64,000 nucleotides of DNA from Candidatus Avelusimicrobium intestinale (GTDB lineage Bacteria > Elusimicrobiota > Elusimicrobia > Elusimicrobiales > Elusimicrobiaceae): positions 372,001-436,000 of the forward strand of contig CACWYV010000001.1 of assembly GCA_902765225.1 (NCBI GenBank), written 5' to 3'. The notes below the pieces were generated by a model that made no database searches, was not told where the DNA came from, and was given only the letters and a program-made list of their open reading frames with translations. This document shows, in pieces, positions 32,807 to 41,552 of the stretch (its first letter is position 1; every line of letters starts with the position of its first letter). The translations under genes were made by a program, and so were the position numbers.

Positions 32807-33421
32807 TTAAATTCCGTATTGTTTTAAAATTTCGCGCACTTGGGTTTGAATTTCGGGGATGGTTTTGTCGGCATCTACCAAGAAGGCATTGGGCGTGCGC
32901 TCAATCATGGCCAAATAACCTTTGCGCATTTTTTTACGAAAAGCCAATTCTTCCCGTTCTAAACGGTCAGAATATAAGTATTCGCCGCGTTCGGTAAAGT
33001 ATTTGTCCGACATTAAAAAAACTAAGGTCAAATCGGGTACTAAATCTTGCGTAGCAATCCGGTTTAACGTGTGGATGGTTCGCAGGTTAATCCCGCGGCC
33101 GTATCCTTGATACGCGCAGGTGGACATGGTGTAGCGTTCGCACAACACGGTCTTTCCCGCTTCCAGCGCGGGGCGAATTTTTTCTTCGGTGTGTTGGGCG
33201 CGGGAGGCTTCATATAATAACAATTCCGTCATGGGAGTTACACTTAACTCCGGCTCCAAAACAATCTGGCGGATGCGTTCCGCCGTGGGAGTCCCTCCCG
33301 GTTCCCGGGTCAGCAGCACATCCCGTCCCTGTTCAATTAAATAATTGAGCAGTAATTTGGCCTGCGTAGATTTACCACACCGGTCAGGGCCTTCCAAAAC
33401 GATAAAAGTTCCTTTGTTCAT
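32807..33421 (-). CDS. tmk: Thymidylate kinase
   Basis: This enzyme phosphorylates dTMP to dTDP for DNA synthesis. The 204-aa protein has the P-loop EGPDRCGKSTQAKLL, the DR(E/Y)-type substrate loop in LLTREPGGTPTAERIR, CERYTMSTCAYQGYGRG and a lid region FTERGEYLYSDRLERE. It abuts kdsC upstream and holB downstream without any gap, so the three are translationally coupled. Confidence 0.96.
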   Translation of the reverse strand: MNKGTFIVLEGPDRCGKSTQAKLLLNYLIEQGRDVLLTREPGGTPTAERIRQIVLEPELSVTPMTELLLYEASRAQHTEEKIRPALEAGKTVLCERYTMSTCAYQGYGRGINLRTIHTLNRIATQDLVPDLTLVFLMSDKYFTERGEYLYSDRLEREELAFRKKMRKGYLAMIERTPNAFLVDADKTIPEIQTQVREILKQYGI

Positions 33422-34015
33422 TTAATTCAATCCTTCCCGGGAAGTAATAATCTGTAGAGGAGATTTGGCGGGTATAGTCCACCCGTTATGCGCTTCTTGC
33501 GTGAGCGTATCCAGTTTATGTTGGGCCGTTAAGATAAAATCCACAATTTCCCGGTAGGCTCCGTCCCCTCCGTTGCGGGCGGAAATAAAATGGGCTGCTT
33601 TTTTTACTTGCGGTACAGCCCCCGGAACGGTAGCGGCAAAACCCACGGCTTTTAATAAGGGCAGATCGGTTAAATCATCCCCGATATAAGCCACCTGGTC
33701 GGCGGTTAAATGTTCCCGTTTTAAGATATCTTCCAACGGGCCCAGTTTAGAAAGAAAACCTTGATAGATGTAATGGTATCCCAATATATCGGCCCGGCGG
33801 ACGGTTGTTTCGTGCCGCCGCCCCGTGATAATACCCAGTATGATTCCGGCTTTGCGGCACAAAAGGGCGGCAATCCCGTCTTGCGTGTGAAAAGATTTAA
33901 ATTCATCCAGTTGCCCGTTTTGGAAAAAGAAATTCACTTTCCCGTCCGTTAAAATACCGTCAACATCGGTTAAAATAGCTTTGACCTTTTGGGCCCGTTC
34001 GGTTGCGTTTTGCAT
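33422..34015 (-). CDS. kdsC: KdsC-like 3-deoxy-D-manno-octulosonate 8-phosphate phosphatase
   Basis: A 197-aa HAD phosphatase of the C0 (cap-less) KdsC type, which makes Kdo for lipopolysaccharide, pointing to a diderm envelope. Motifs are LTDVDGILTDGKV, the ITGR...R region (GIITGRRHETTVRRADI), and the aspartate loop YIGDDLTDLPLLKAVGFAATVPGA. I start at the ATG at 34015 (MQNATERAQK), the conventional start just ahead of motif I. TATAAT lies only 9 nt upstream and no ribosome binding site exists, so the message may be leaderless. YrbI-like phosphatases of CMP-sialate pathways are close relatives and cannot be fully excluded. Confidence 0.85.
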   Translation of the reverse strand: MQNATERAQKVKAILTDVDGILTDGKVNFFFQNGQLDEFKSFHTQDGIAALLCRKAGIILGIITGRRHETTVRRADILGYHYIYQGFLSKLGPLEDILKREHLTADQVAYIGDDLTDLPLLKAVGFAATVPGAVPQVKKAAHFISARNGGDGAYREIVDFILTAQHKLDTLTQEAHNGWTIPAKSPLQIITSREGLN

Positions 34016-34024
34016 ATTATATGT

Positions 34025-34037
34025 ATTATAGCAAAAA
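34025..34037 (-). promoter_or_regulatory. Extended -10 promoter of kdsC-tmk-holB-metG
   Basis: The minus strand reads GTTTTTGCTATAAT, with nine bases between the box and the kdsC ATG. With normal spacing, transcription would begin within a few bases of the start codon. Confidence 0.6.
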
Positions 34038-34108
34038 CGGGGAAGGGACAAATAGGGGGCGGGGGTGGTGGTTGTGGGAAGTTTTGCCCGCCCGTGCAGT
34101 TATTTTTA

Positions 34109-34114
34109 TATAAT
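34109..34114 (+). promoter_or_regulatory. -10 box of clpC
   Basis: TATAAT 33 nt upstream of the clpC ATG; AAGGGG is the ribosome binding site. No CtsR-like or CIRCE-like inverted repeat is visible around it. Confidence 0.5.
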
Positions 34115-34146
34115 AGAGGTACTTGTTTTAGTAAGGGGTCACACGC

Positions 34147-36690
34147 ATGGCAAAACGGTTTACAGAAAACGCACAAAAAATTATTCTTATCGCACAAGAA
34201 GAAGCCAAACGGCTCAATCACGATTACGTCGGCACGGAACATATTCTACTGGGGTTAAGTGCCATTGATGGTACGGTGTCACATAAAATCTTAACGGGTT
34301 TGGGGGTTACGTTCCGCAAGGTCCGCCAAGAGATTGAAAAGATGGTCGGCATTGGGGATACGATTATGTTACTGGGGGAAATCCCTTTCACGCCGCGCGC
34401 CAAAGCAGTGTTGGAATTTTCGGTAGAAGAATCGCAACTGTTAGGTACGGAACATATCGGTACGGAGCATATTTTACTGGGGTTGGTGCGTGAACAGGAA
34501 GGAATGGCCGGAAAAATTTTGGAAAATTTAGGGCTCACTTTGGATACCGTGCGCGATAATGTGTTGACTTTTTTGGGCAGTGCCACGGCGGAAGATTTGG
34601 CGGAAAAAGCGGCCGGCACGCAACAGGAGATTAATTTTTCGGCGGCGCAACCGCCCGCCGGCGCCCAAGAACGTCCCACCCACAAAAAGAGCAAAACTCC
34701 TACGCTAGATGAATACACGCGCGATTTAACCCGCCTGGCGGCCCAACATAAATTGGATCCGGTCATCGGCCGCGAAGAAGAAATTGAACGGGTAGTGCAA
34801 ATTTTGGCCCGTCGCACCAAAAATAATCCGGTGCTGATTGGGGAACCGGGGGTAGGTAAAACATCTGTGGTGGAAGGGCTCGCCCAAAAAATTGCCCGCG
34901 GTGAAATTTCGGATGTGCTTTCCGGCAAGCGGTTGTTGGCATTGGATATGGCCTCTGTCATCGCCGGGACTAAATACCGCGGCGAGTTTGAGCAACGGCT
35001 TAAAAACATCATTGATGAGATGGCGGCCGCACAGGATGCCATTATTTTTATTGACGAATTACACACGATTATCGGTGCGGGTGCGGCTGAAGGGTCTATG
35101 GATGCTTCCAATATGCTTAAACCGGCCCTGGCCCGCGGCGAAGTGCAATGTATCGGGGCTACGACATTTGATGAATACCGCAAATATGTGGAGACCGATA
35201 CCGCTTTGGAACGCCGTTTCCAACCGGTGGTGATTGAACCGCCGGATGTGGAAGAAACGGTGGCTATTTTAACCGGAGTCCGCTCCAAATACGAACAGCA
35301 CCATAAAGTGAAATATACCGATGGAGCCGTTCGGGCTGCAGCCGCTATTTCAGACCGGTATATTTCCGACAGGGCCCTGCCGGACAAGGCGTTGGACTTG
35401 TTTGATGAAGCCGGTGCCCGTGCGCGGCTTAAAAATGCGGCACTCCCGCCGGAAATCAAACAAAAACAGGCCGAATACAATCAAGCAATTTTAGAAAAAG
35501 ACGAGGCGATGGCCAATAAAGAATTTGAAAAAGCCGCCGCCGCTAAAGATACGGAAGACCGTTTGAAATCGTATATAGACCACCTCAAACAAAAATGGCA
35601 GGAAGAACACGGCCAAGAAGTTCCCCAGGTGACGGAAGAAGATATTGCGCTTGTGGCTTCCAAATGGACGGGTATTCCCGTTACGCGCATGACGCAAAGC
35701 GAAACCGAAAAAATCTTGCACATGGAAGAACTCCTGCACGAGCGTATCATTGGGCAGGATGATGCAGTGCGGGTGGTATCGCAGGCCATTCGCCGCAACC
35801 GTACCGGGTTAAGCAATCCGCACCGGCCGATTGGCGGGTTTCTGTTTTTAGGACCGACGGGCGTGGGAAAAACGGAACTGGCCAAAAGTTTGGCTATGTT
35901 TTTGTTCGGAGATGAAGACGCTATGGTCCGGTTGGATATGTCGGAATATATGGAGAAGTTTGCGGTGTCGCGGCTTATCGGGGCGCCGCCCGGCTATGTA
36001 GGCTATGAAGAAGGCGGCCAATTAACCGAGGCCGTCCGCCGCCGTCCGTATAGTGTAGTCGTATTGGACGAGTTGGAAAAAGCCCACCCGGATATTTACA
36101 ACATCTTACTGCAAGTATTGGATGAAGGAGCCCTGTCGGACAATTTGGGGCACAAAGTCAGTTTTAAAAATTGCGTGGTGATTATGACGTCTAACGTCGG
36201 TGCGCGCGAGATTACCAACAAAGGCAACCAACTCGGTTTTGCCGCTAAGCAAAATGCCGAACAGGAATACCAAGATATGCGCCAAAACGTGATGGACGAA
36301 GTTAAAAAGACTTTTAATCCGGAGTTCATTAACCGTATTGACGAGATTGTGGTTTTCCATTCGTTATCTAAGGAAAACATCAGCGCTATTTTGGACCTGG
36401 GGCTGCGGGAAGTAAACCGCAAACTCAAAGAAAAAGAACTTTCCTTGGAATTAACCGACGGGGCAAAATCTGTTCTGCTGGAAAAAGGATTTGATGAAAA
36501 ATTCGGCGCGCGTCCGCTACTGCGCACGTTACAGCGTGAATTAGAGGACCCGCTGGCGGAAAATATTTTGATTAACCATTATCCCGCCGGAACGACTATC
36601 CGCGTGGATGTGGATAAACAAACACATAAATTGATTTTTGCCGGGAAAGAAACTAAAAAGACGGCGCACAAAGAGCCGGCTGCCGTTTAA
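34147..36690 (+). CDS. clpC: ATP-dependent Clp protease ATPase subunit ClpC
   Basis: An 847-aa Hsp100 unfoldase that feeds substrates to ClpP. The order is a duplicated Clp N domain (residues 1-150, [16 protein letters not shown] and its repeat), AAA-1 with [13 protein letters not shown] and [12 protein letters not shown], a middle domain with a UVR-like helix pair (about 435-480, [16 protein letters not shown]), AAA-2 with [14 protein letters not shown] and [12 protein letters not shown], and the D2-small domain with [17 protein letters not shown]. The short middle region identifies ClpC rather than ClpB. recA follows 14 nt downstream. A 418-codon frame on the opposite strand is an artefact. 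Confidence 0.96.
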   Translation: MAKRFTENAQKIILIAQEEAKRLNHDYVGTEHILLGLSAIDGTVSHKILTGLGVTFRKVRQEIEKMVGIGDTIMLLGEIPFTPRAKAVLEFSVEESQLLGTEHIGTEHILLGLVREQEGMAGKILENLGLTLDTVRDNVLTFLGSATAEDLAEKAAGTQQEINFSAAQPPAGAQERPTHKKSKTPTLDEYTRDLTRLAAQHKLDPVIGREEEIERVVQILARRTKNNPVLIGEPGVGKTSVVEGLAQKIARGEISDVLSGKRLLALDMASVIAGTKYRGEFEQRLKNIIDEMAAAQDAIIFIDELHTIIGAGAAEGSMDASNMLKPALARGEVQCIGATTFDEYRKYVETDTALERRFQPVVIEPPDVEETVAILTGVRSKYEQHHKVKYTDGAVRAAAAISDRYISDRALPDKALDLFDEAGARARLKNAALPPEIKQKQAEYNQAILEKDEAMANKEFEKAAAAKDTEDRLKSYIDHLKQKWQEEHGQEVPQVTEEDIALVASKWTGIPVTRMTQSETEKILHMEELLHERIIGQDDAVRVVSQAIRRNRTGLSNPHRPIGGFLFLGPTGVGKTELAKSLAMFLFGDEDAMVRLDMSEYMEKFAVSRLIGAPPGYVGYEEGGQLTEAVRRRPYSVVVLDELEKAHPDIYNILLQVLDEGALSDNLGHKVSFKNCVVIMTSNVGAREITNKGNQLGFAAKQNAEQEYQDMRQNVMDEVKKTFNPEFINRIDEIVVFHSLSKENISAILDLGLREVNRKLKEKELSLELTDGAKSVLLEKGFDEKFGARPLLRTLQRELEDPLAENILINHYPAGTTIRVDVDKQTHKLIFAGKETKKTAHKEPAAV

Positions 36691-36704
36691 ATTTGGAGGA
36701 ACGT

Positions 36705-37751
36705 ATGGACGCAAACAAACAAAAAGCATTGGACCTAGCTTTAGGGCAAATTGAAAAGGCCTTCGGTAAAGAAGCCATTTGCAAATTGGGAAGTGGTTCT
36801 GTACAAAAAGTAGAAGCCATTCCTACGGGGGCACTATCGTTAGATTTGGCATTAGGTGTGGGGGGATTGCCCCGCGGGCGCGTCATTGAGATTTACGGTC
36901 CGGAAGCCGGCGGGAAGACGACGCTTTCCTTGCACGTGGCTGCGCAAACACAAAAAATGGGCGGAACGGTGGCTTTTATTGATGCCGAACACGCGTTGGA
37001 CCCGGTGTATGCGGCTCATTTAGGCGTTGACGTGGACGAACTATTGGTCTCGCAGCCCGATTCCGGGGAACAAGCGTTGGAAATTGCCGAAAAGTTGGTA
37101 CGTTCCGGCGCCATTGATTTGATTGTGGTGGATTCCGTGGCTGCTCTCGTGCCGCAAGCGGAAATTGAAGGCGAAATGGGGGATGCGCACGTCGGTTTAC
37201 AAGCGCGGCTCATGAGCCAGGCCTTGCGTAAACTAACCAGTTTGCTTAATAAAACGAAAACGAGTATCATTTTCATCAACCAATTGCGCCAAAAAATCGG
37301 CGTGATGTTTGGTAACCCGGAAACAACCCCCGGCGGACTGGCCCTTAAATTCTACGCTTCCGTACGCATTGACGTGCGCCGCATTGAAAATTTGAAGAAA
37401 GGCGACGAGGTAATCGGCACCCGGGTACGTGCCAAAGTTACCAAAAACAAAGTCGCCCCGCCTTACCGCCAAGCCGAATTTACCATGATTTTAGGTCAAG
37501 GTATTTCGCGTGAAGCGTGCATTTTGGACAAAGGTGTGGAGTCCGGCATTTTGGAAAAAAGCGGCAGTTGGTTCTTGTACGGAGATGAAAAACTCGGGCA
37601 AGGGGCCGAAAATGCCCGCCAGTATCTAAAGGACAATCCGGAATTGGCGGCTGAAATTGAAGACAAGTTGTACGTGAAGTATTTGGGTCATCATTATGAC
37701 GGTAAGCCCGCAGATGAAGAAACCAAAGCCGAAAAGAAAACAAAGAAGTAA
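36705..37751 (+). CDS. recA: Recombinase RecA
   Basis: RecA forms filaments on single-stranded DNA, drives strand exchange and activates SOS cleavage. The 348-aa protein has [19 protein letters not shown], Walker [23 protein letters not shown], the DNA-binding loops with [19 protein letters not shown] and [19 protein letters not shown], and a Lys-rich C-terminus. In Walker A the usual Ser-Ser before Gly-Lys is Ala-Gly; the catalytic Lys is kept. ATG at 36705 has GGAGGA five bases upstream; a TTG four codons earlier overlaps that site and is rejected. No LexA-type SOS box is evident in the 14-nt gap, so recA appears to be read from the clpC promoter. Confidence 0.98.
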   Translation: MDANKQKALDLALGQIEKAFGKEAICKLGSGSVQKVEAIPTGALSLDLALGVGGLPRGRVIEIYGPEAGGKTTLSLHVAAQTQKMGGTVAFIDAEHALDPVYAAHLGVDVDELLVSQPDSGEQALEIAEKLVRSGAIDLIVVDSVAALVPQAEIEGEMGDAHVGLQARLMSQALRKLTSLLNKTKTSIIFINQLRQKIGVMFGNPETTPGGLALKFYASVRIDVRRIENLKKGDEVIGTRVRAKVTKNKVAPPYRQAEFTMILGQGISREACILDKGVESGILEKSGSWFLYGDEKLGQGAENARQYLKDNPELAAEIEDKLYVKYLGHHYDGKPADEETKAEKKTKK

Positions 37752-37781
37752 CGGTTCTGTTGACTTATGTTTTCACCTAAC

Positions 37782-37810
37782 GCACCCCCGGGATAATAAC
37801 CCGGGGGTGC
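37782..37810 (+). terminator. Terminator-like hairpin behind recA
   Basis: GCACCCCCGGG and CCCGGGGGTGC pair perfectly around ATAATAA. The T-run afterwards is interrupted (CTGTTTCT), so it is a strong hairpin with a weak tail. Confidence 0.75.
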
Positions 37811-37882
37811 CTGTTTCTATAAAAGGTTGTCCTGCTTAAACGGGAGGTGCTTGTTTCGGTGGGTATTAGGGCGCACCAAGCA

Positions 37883-38389
37883 TCACAAGGTGCCACTTGC
37901 ATCTAGCTCTTGGCACAATTTGCGCTGAACAGCTTTCAGACCCGGAGAATCTTGATAAAAATGACAGTGGATACGACCGGGATCGTCCCGGTTGATATAG
38001 ATGTAGTATCGTTGGGCATAAGGGATCCGTTGGGCGACTGCCAGATTGGAATTTCCGGTTCCGCCGCCACGGGGAGAATAGAAAAAATAGGCCGTCTTTT
38101 TACGCCCGATAAAATTACCGGATGTCATCAGTTCTCCCGGAATATCAATATCCAATAATTCCAGTTCGTCCTGATCGGCATATCTTCCTCTGGTCATATA
38201 AAATACTTGGCTTGCGTTGGCAATAGTGCGAATAATGGAAATGGCTTCCGTCATACGGGCCTTTTCCACTATTTTTTGGTATTGCGGCACGGCGATAGCG
38301 GTCAGTATGCCAATGATAAGTACAACGACTAATAATTCAATGAGGGTAAAACCGGATCTTACGCGGGTAGAAGCAGAGGTATTCCGCAT
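37883..38389 (-). CDS. Type IV pilin-like protein 2
   Basis: A prepilin with the cleavage site SG|FTLIELLVV, Glu+5, helix, QYQKIVEKARMTEAIS and a globular C-terminal domain with two cysteines (IHCHFY and RKLCQEL). The start is uncertain: the ATG at 38389 gives a 168-aa protein with a 12-residue basic leader (MRNTSASTRVRSG); an in-frame GTG at 38437 would add 16 residues. No ribosome binding site supports either. The promoter (38530-38542) is about 140 nt upstream, and an 11-G tract lies in that leader. It is one of three orphan pilins in the window. Confidence 0.9.
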   Translation of the reverse strand: MRNTSASTRVRSGFTLIELLVVVLIIGILTAIAVPQYQKIVEKARMTEAISIIRTIANASQVFYMTRGRYADQDELELLDIDIPGELMTSGNFIGRKKTAYFFYSPRGGGTGNSNLAVAQRIPYAQRYYIYINRDDPGRIHCHFYQDSPGLKAVQRKLCQELDASGTL

Positions 38390-38441
38390 CTGGCACGGAA
38401 TAACACTTCTTTTATTTACGATGGGAGAGAGCCCCACCGTC

Positions 38442-38452
38442 GGGGGGGGGGG
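38442..38452. repeat. 11-nt poly-G tract in the pilin 2 leader
   Basis: Eleven consecutive G on the plus strand (C in the pilin sense) lie between the pilin promoter and the candidate starts. Such tracts slip during replication and are classic phase-variation switches. It is the longest homopolymer of G or C that I noticed. Confidence 0.9.
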
Positions 38453-38529
38453 TATGAATAAAGTAATTTCCTTTTTTGGACGATAACATAATAACTTCCA
38501 GAATCCATGTGTAAAATTATGACAGTACT

Positions 38530-38542
38530 AGTATAGCAAATT
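38530..38542 (-). promoter_or_regulatory. Extended -10 promoter of pilin 2
   Basis: The minus strand reads GGAATTTGCTATACT, matching the recurring extended -10 pattern; it is the nearest promoter-like site upstream of pilin 2. Confidence 0.5.
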
Positions 38543-38578
38543 CCAGCCGATACGGTCCAAAAAAGGTACAATGGACGT

Positions 38579-38806
38579 ATGGAACAGTATCTAAAAGTCA
38601 AAGTTCATGCCGGGGAAAGACAAAATAAATTGGTGGAAAAATCTCCGGATACGTATGAAATTTGGGTCAAAGCCCCGGCCGAGCAAGGCCGCGCCAACGA
38701 AGCCGTCCGCGCGCTTCTGGCGGCACACCTGCAATTGCCCGAAAATAAACTCTCTCTTATCAAGGGTGCCACCAGCCCGGCCAAAATTTTTCTTAAGCGC
38801 GGGTAA
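38579..38806 (+). CDS. DUF167 (YggU-like) family protein
   Basis: A 75-aa protein matching the small DUF167 fold: LKVKVHAGERQNKLVEKSPDTY, VKAPAEQGRANEAVRALLA and the closing KLSLIKGATSPAKIFLKRG. The family is widespread and cytoplasmic, with no established biochemical role. The ATG at 38579 follows a short AT-rich leader; the stop is 26 nt before the promoter of the rpsF operon. Confidence 0.85.
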   Translation: MEQYLKVKVHAGERQNKLVEKSPDTYEIWVKAPAEQGRANEAVRALLAAHLQLPENKLSLIKGATSPAKIFLKRG

Positions 38807-38825
38807 GCCCCCCAAATCTCCCAAA

Positions 38826-38837
38826 TTTTGTTATAAT
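38826..38837 (+). promoter_or_regulatory. Extended -10 promoter of rpsF-ssb-rpsR-rplI
   Basis: TTTTGTTATAAT, a perfect extended -10, lies about 75 nt ahead of the rpsF start. Confidence 0.65.
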
Positions 38838-38853
38838 ATACAAGGGTAAAGAA

Positions 38854-38876
38854 ACCGCCGGGTTTTGCCTAGCGGT
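38854..38876 (+). promoter_or_regulatory. Leader hairpin of rpsF, possible S6:S18 binding site
   Basis: ACCGC (38854-38858) pairs with GCGGT (38872-38876) around CGGGTTTTGCCTA. Leaders of rpsF operons in many phyla carry a hairpin with a CCG-containing loop bound by the S6:S18 complex for feedback control. The position and CCG content fit, but I did not verify the consensus. Confidence 0.4.
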
Positions 38877-38912
38877 ATTTTTTGCCCTGTAAAACGCAAA
38901 AAAGAGCAGTCT

Positions 38913-39233
38913 ATGAAAACGTACGAAAGTGTAATTATCGTAAAACCCCAACTCTCCGACGGAGAAGTAGGGGAATTTGTGAATAAGGCCAAAGCCCTTA
39001 TCACTAGCAAAGGCGGAGAAGTAACCAGCGAAGAAAAATTGGGCAGAAGAAAATTCACCCACGAAGTAAATCACGTTCGCGATGGGTTCTATCTCTACTT
39101 GAAATTTAAAGCCGAACCTTCGTTTGTCAAAGAATTTGAAGGGGCTTTAAAACTCAACGAAAACGTCCTGCGCTCCATGACGATGAACGCCGTGGAAGTA
39201 AAGGCCAAACCGGCCCCCGTAGCCGGCAAATAA
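38913..39233 (+). CDS. rpsF: 30S ribosomal protein bS6
   Basis: bS6 binds bS18 on the platform of the small subunit. The 106-aa protein begins MKTYESVIIVKPQLSDGEVG and has KLGRRKFTHEVNHVRDGFYLYLKF. I start at the ATG at 38913; the frame extends 16 codons further upstream but that part is leader sequence and out of line with the family. The gene heads the conserved order rpsF-ssb-rpsR-rplI. Confidence 0.97.
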   Translation: MKTYESVIIVKPQLSDGEVGEFVNKAKALITSKGGEVTSEEKLGRRKFTHEVNHVRDGFYLYLKFKAEPSFVKEFEGALKLNENVLRSMTMNAVEVKAKPAPVAGK

Positions 39234-39243
39234 AAGGTTAGTT

Positions 39244-39693
39244 ATGCCAGCATCCATTAAATTACCGGAGCAAAACATAGTCCTTCTGGTCGGACGGTTA
39301 ACGCGCGACCCTAACGTGGCATTTACACAGAAAGGTCAGGCCGTGTGCCGTTGTAGTATTGCGGTGAACCGCCGGTATTTGGACCCGACTACAAACGAGT
39401 GGAAAGATGATACTGTGTTTGTGCCGATTGTAGTTTGGGGTGCGGCAGCCGACCGGTGTAAAGACCGTTTGAAAAAAGGTACGCCCGTCAGTGTGGAGGG
39501 CCGCTTAACTTCCGACGAATACACCGATAAGGCCACGGGCCAGGTCCGCAAAAGTTTGCAAGTGACCGCCCGGCGGATTCAAATTTTGGAATCCGCAGCC
39601 GCCGCAGGAGGCGCCTACAATGACGGCGCACAAGCGGCGCCAAAGGACGACGTCCCGACGACTGAAATCCCGGAAGACGACGTGCCTTTTTAA
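39244..39693 (+). CDS. ssb: Single-stranded DNA-binding protein
   Basis: A 149-aa SSB: OB fold with NIVLLVGRLTRDPNVAFT, FVPIVVWGAAADRCKDRLKKG and VEGRLTSDEYTDKATGQVRKS, a Gly/Ala/Asp linker, and the acidic tip EIPEDDVPF that recruits repair and replication proteins. It lies between rpsF and rpsR, as in many bacteria. Confidence 0.97.
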   Translation: MPASIKLPEQNIVLLVGRLTRDPNVAFTQKGQAVCRCSIAVNRRYLDPTTNEWKDDTVFVPIVVWGAAADRCKDRLKKGTPVSVEGRLTSDEYTDKATGQVRKSLQVTARRIQILESAAAAGGAYNDGAQAAPKDDVPTTEIPEDDVPF

Positions 39694-39717
39694 CCGAGAA
39701 TTATAACGAGGAATCAC

Positions 39718-40035
39718 ATGTCTGAAGAAATGACAACTACTCCCTCTGCCGAAACGACTCCCGCCGCTGCGGCCGCCCGTCCGGAAAAACCGGCCCGTGC
39801 GTTTGGGAAAAAGCGCTTTGAAAGCAGACGCAAAGTTTGCAAAGTATGCGCTGAAAAAATTGATAACGTAGACTATAAGAACTTCCAGTTCATTAAGTCT
39901 TTTACGATGGAAAGCGGCAAGATTTTATCGCGCCGCATTACCGGCACTTGCGCCAAGCACCAACGCCAAATCACCAAAGCGATTAAGCGCGACCGCAACT
40001 TGGCTATTTTGCCGTATTCCCTGCCCAAAAAATAA
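39718..40035 (+). CDS. rpsR: 30S ribosomal protein bS18
   Basis: The core KVCKVCAEKIDNVDYKNFQF ... RRITGTCAKHQRQITKAIKRDRNLAILPYS is typical bS18 with a CxxC pair and a later Cys-x2-His. The 105-aa length comes from an Ala/Pro/Thr-rich N-terminal extension of about 30 residues, longer than in E. coli (75 aa). It partners bS6 from the same operon. Confidence 0.97.
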   Translation: MSEEMTTTPSAETTPAAAAARPEKPARAFGKKRFESRRKVCKVCAEKIDNVDYKNFQFIKSFTMESGKILSRRITGTCAKHQRQITKAIKRDRNLAILPYSLPKK

Positions 40036-40049
40036 GTTGGAGGACGAAC

Positions 40050-40550
40050 ATGAAAGTTATTTTGAAAGAAAACGTCAAAAATTTGGGTATGGTGGGATCC
40101 ATCGTAGATGTAAAACCCGGGTATGCCCGTAACTTTTTAGTGCCGCACCGTCTGGCGGAAATCGCCACGGAAGGGGCTATTAAGAATTGGCAATTGGGAG
40201 CTGAGCGCCGCCAAAAACGCATTGAAGCGGAATTGGCCGAAGCCCGCCAAATCGCCGAGAAATTGACCGGCGTGGTGTTGCCGTTTACCAAAACGGTCAA
40301 TGCAGACGGGGTCGTATTCGGTTCTGTCAACAAAGCCGATATTTTTAAGGCCTTGAGCGCTTTGGGGCACAACATATCCAAAGATGCCATTGAACTCAAT
40401 ATGCCGATTAAAGCCCTGGGCGAAACGGAAGTTGGTATCTATTTGAAACCGACCGTAACCGCCACCATCAAGGTACAAATCAATCCCTTGACCACGGTGG
40501 AAGAAAAAATCGGTGATGCTAAACCTGCTGAAAAGGCAGAAGAAAAATAA
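40050..40550 (+). CDS. rplI: 50S ribosomal protein bL9
   Basis: A 166-aa bL9 with N-domain VILKENVKNLGMVGSIVDVKPGYARNFLVPHRLA, the long connecting helix (about 45-80) and a C-domain with FGSVNKADIFKALSALG. A Glu/Lys/Ala-rich tail adds about 15 residues. Last gene of the operon, followed by a strong terminator. Confidence 0.97.
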   Translation: MKVILKENVKNLGMVGSIVDVKPGYARNFLVPHRLAEIATEGAIKNWQLGAERRQKRIEAELAEARQIAEKLTGVVLPFTKTVNADGVVFGSVNKADIFKALSALGHNISKDAIELNMPIKALGETEVGIYLKPTVTATIKVQINPLTTVEEKIGDAKPAEKAEEK

Positions 40551-40572
40551 GCGAGCCGTTTGCGTTTTACAC

Positions 40573-40603
40573 ACTCCCCGCGCTAAAGCGCGGGGAGTTT
40601 TTG
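40573..40603 (+). terminator. Terminator of the rpsF-rplI operon
   Basis: ACTCCCCGCG and CGCGGGGAGT form a perfect 10-bp stem around CTAAAG, followed by a T-run. Confidence 0.93.
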
Positions 40604-40617
40604 TAATAGATAGATAT

Positions 40618-40651
40618 AAAAAGACACCCTGCGTAAGCAGGGTGTCTTTTT
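40618..40651. terminator. Terminator of rpsT, bidirectional
   Basis: AAAAAGACACCCTGC/GCAGGGTGTCTTTTT is a perfect 15-bp palindromic stem with a GTAA loop, lying 8 nt beyond the rpsT stop on the minus strand. Confidence 0.93.
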
Positions 40652-40659
40652 AAAGCTTT

Positions 40660-40938
40660 TTATTTGGCTGCTTTATTAGCGGCTTTGGCTAAACGCGATT
40701 TTTTGCGGGCGGCCGTTTTCCAATGGATTACTTTTTTCTTGGCGGCTTTATCAATGCACGCATTTGCCTTTTTCAAATCTTCGTTAAGCGTAGCGGACTT
40801 CTTCGTCGCGGATGCTTTAACAGTCTTTGTGGCCAAGCGAACTTTTTTGATTAAGCCTTTGTTGGCGGAAGTTCTTTTTTCGGCTTGGCGTTGCGCTTTG
40901 ATGGCGCTTGTGTGTCTACCAGTTTTCAATTTTGCCAT
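40660..40938 (-). CDS. rpsT: 30S ribosomal protein bS20
   Basis: A 92-aa basic, all-helical protein: MAKLKTGRHTSAIKAQRQAEKRTSANKGLIKKVRLATK ... KKVIHWKTAARKKSRLAKAANK, the standard bS20 pattern. AGGAACTATTAC lies upstream of the ATG. Transcribed alone, convergent with the bS6 operon. Confidence 0.95.
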   Translation of the reverse strand: MAKLKTGRHTSAIKAQRQAEKRTSANKGLIKKVRLATKTVKASATKKSATLNEDLKKANACIDKAAKKKVIHWKTAARKKSRLAKAANKAAK

Positions 40939-41033
40939 TTGTAATAGTTCCTCTATAAAAAATCGGTATTTATATTGTAGTTAATTTGCGGGGTGACGGT
41001 CAAGCCCTATATGCGGCAAAGAGTTTGCCGGGG

Positions 41034-41552
41034 CTAGCGGTATTGTTTGCTTTTTGTTCCGCCCTGGTAAGCATATCCTAAATCGCGTTTGATCAATTCG
41101 CGCGCCAAATCTTCCCCGTCGCCGTTTTCAACGTCGCAAAGCAGCCGGAAGTATTTATCCCGCCCGCAATTAGAAAGTGAAATGGGCGTTTTTTGCAAAA
41201 AATGTTCCGTAAACTGTTTGGACCGTTGGGCTAATTTTTTTTCACGGGCGGTTTTCCCTTTTATTTCGGGCGTATCTACGCCTCGTACGCGCACGGGTAC
41301 TTTTTCGCAATATACTGCCAGAGAACAGTTTAAATTGATTTTAAACGTATCTCCGTCGTAAACGGAAGCCACGGACACATCTTCAAAAACCCGCTGTTCG
41401 GCCGCGGGACCTGTTTTAGTTAGCGGTTTGCCTTGCTGTTGCATAATATACAAAATAAGAGTCGCTAATAAAGAGACCCAATATTTGATTTGCTTGGAAG
41501 AAAATCCTTTGCGTGAGCGGCGGGGAGTCCTTTTGCGGGAAAGTGTTTTCAT
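41034..41552 (-). CDS. Membrane-anchored thermonuclease-like protein
   Basis: A 172-aa staphylococcal nuclease family protein. A basic N-terminus and one membrane helix (about residues 24-42) precede an SNase domain with VYDGDTFKI (metal-binding Asp), VPVRVRGVDTPEIKG (catalytic Arg and Asp) and RDKYFRLLCDVE (second Arg). C-terminal sequence LARELIKRDLGYAYQGG is typical. The active site should face outward, cutting extracellular DNA. Two extra cysteine pairs may form disulfides. It overlaps the lipid kinase gene upstream by 4 nt. Confidence 0.9.
   Translation of the reverse strand: MKTLSRKRTPRRSRKGFSSKQIKYWVSLLATLILYIMQQQGKPLTKTGPAAEQRVFEDVSVASVYDGDTFKINLNCSLAVYCEKVPVRVRGVDTPEIKGKTAREKKLAQRSKQFTEHFLQKTPISLSNCGRDKYFRLLCDVENGDGEDLARELIKRDLGYAYQGGTKSKQYR

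Noticed and set aside
34224-35480. 418-codon open frame opposite clpC
   Set aside because: It lies wholly within clpC, is Ser/Pro/Ile-rich as expected for an antisense reading of a GC-moderate gene, and has no recognisable motif.
36705-37751. RecA Walker A variant (AGGKT in place of SSGKT) as a sign of defect
   Set aside because: Lys and Thr of the P-loop are kept and every other RecA motif is intact; small residue changes there occur naturally.
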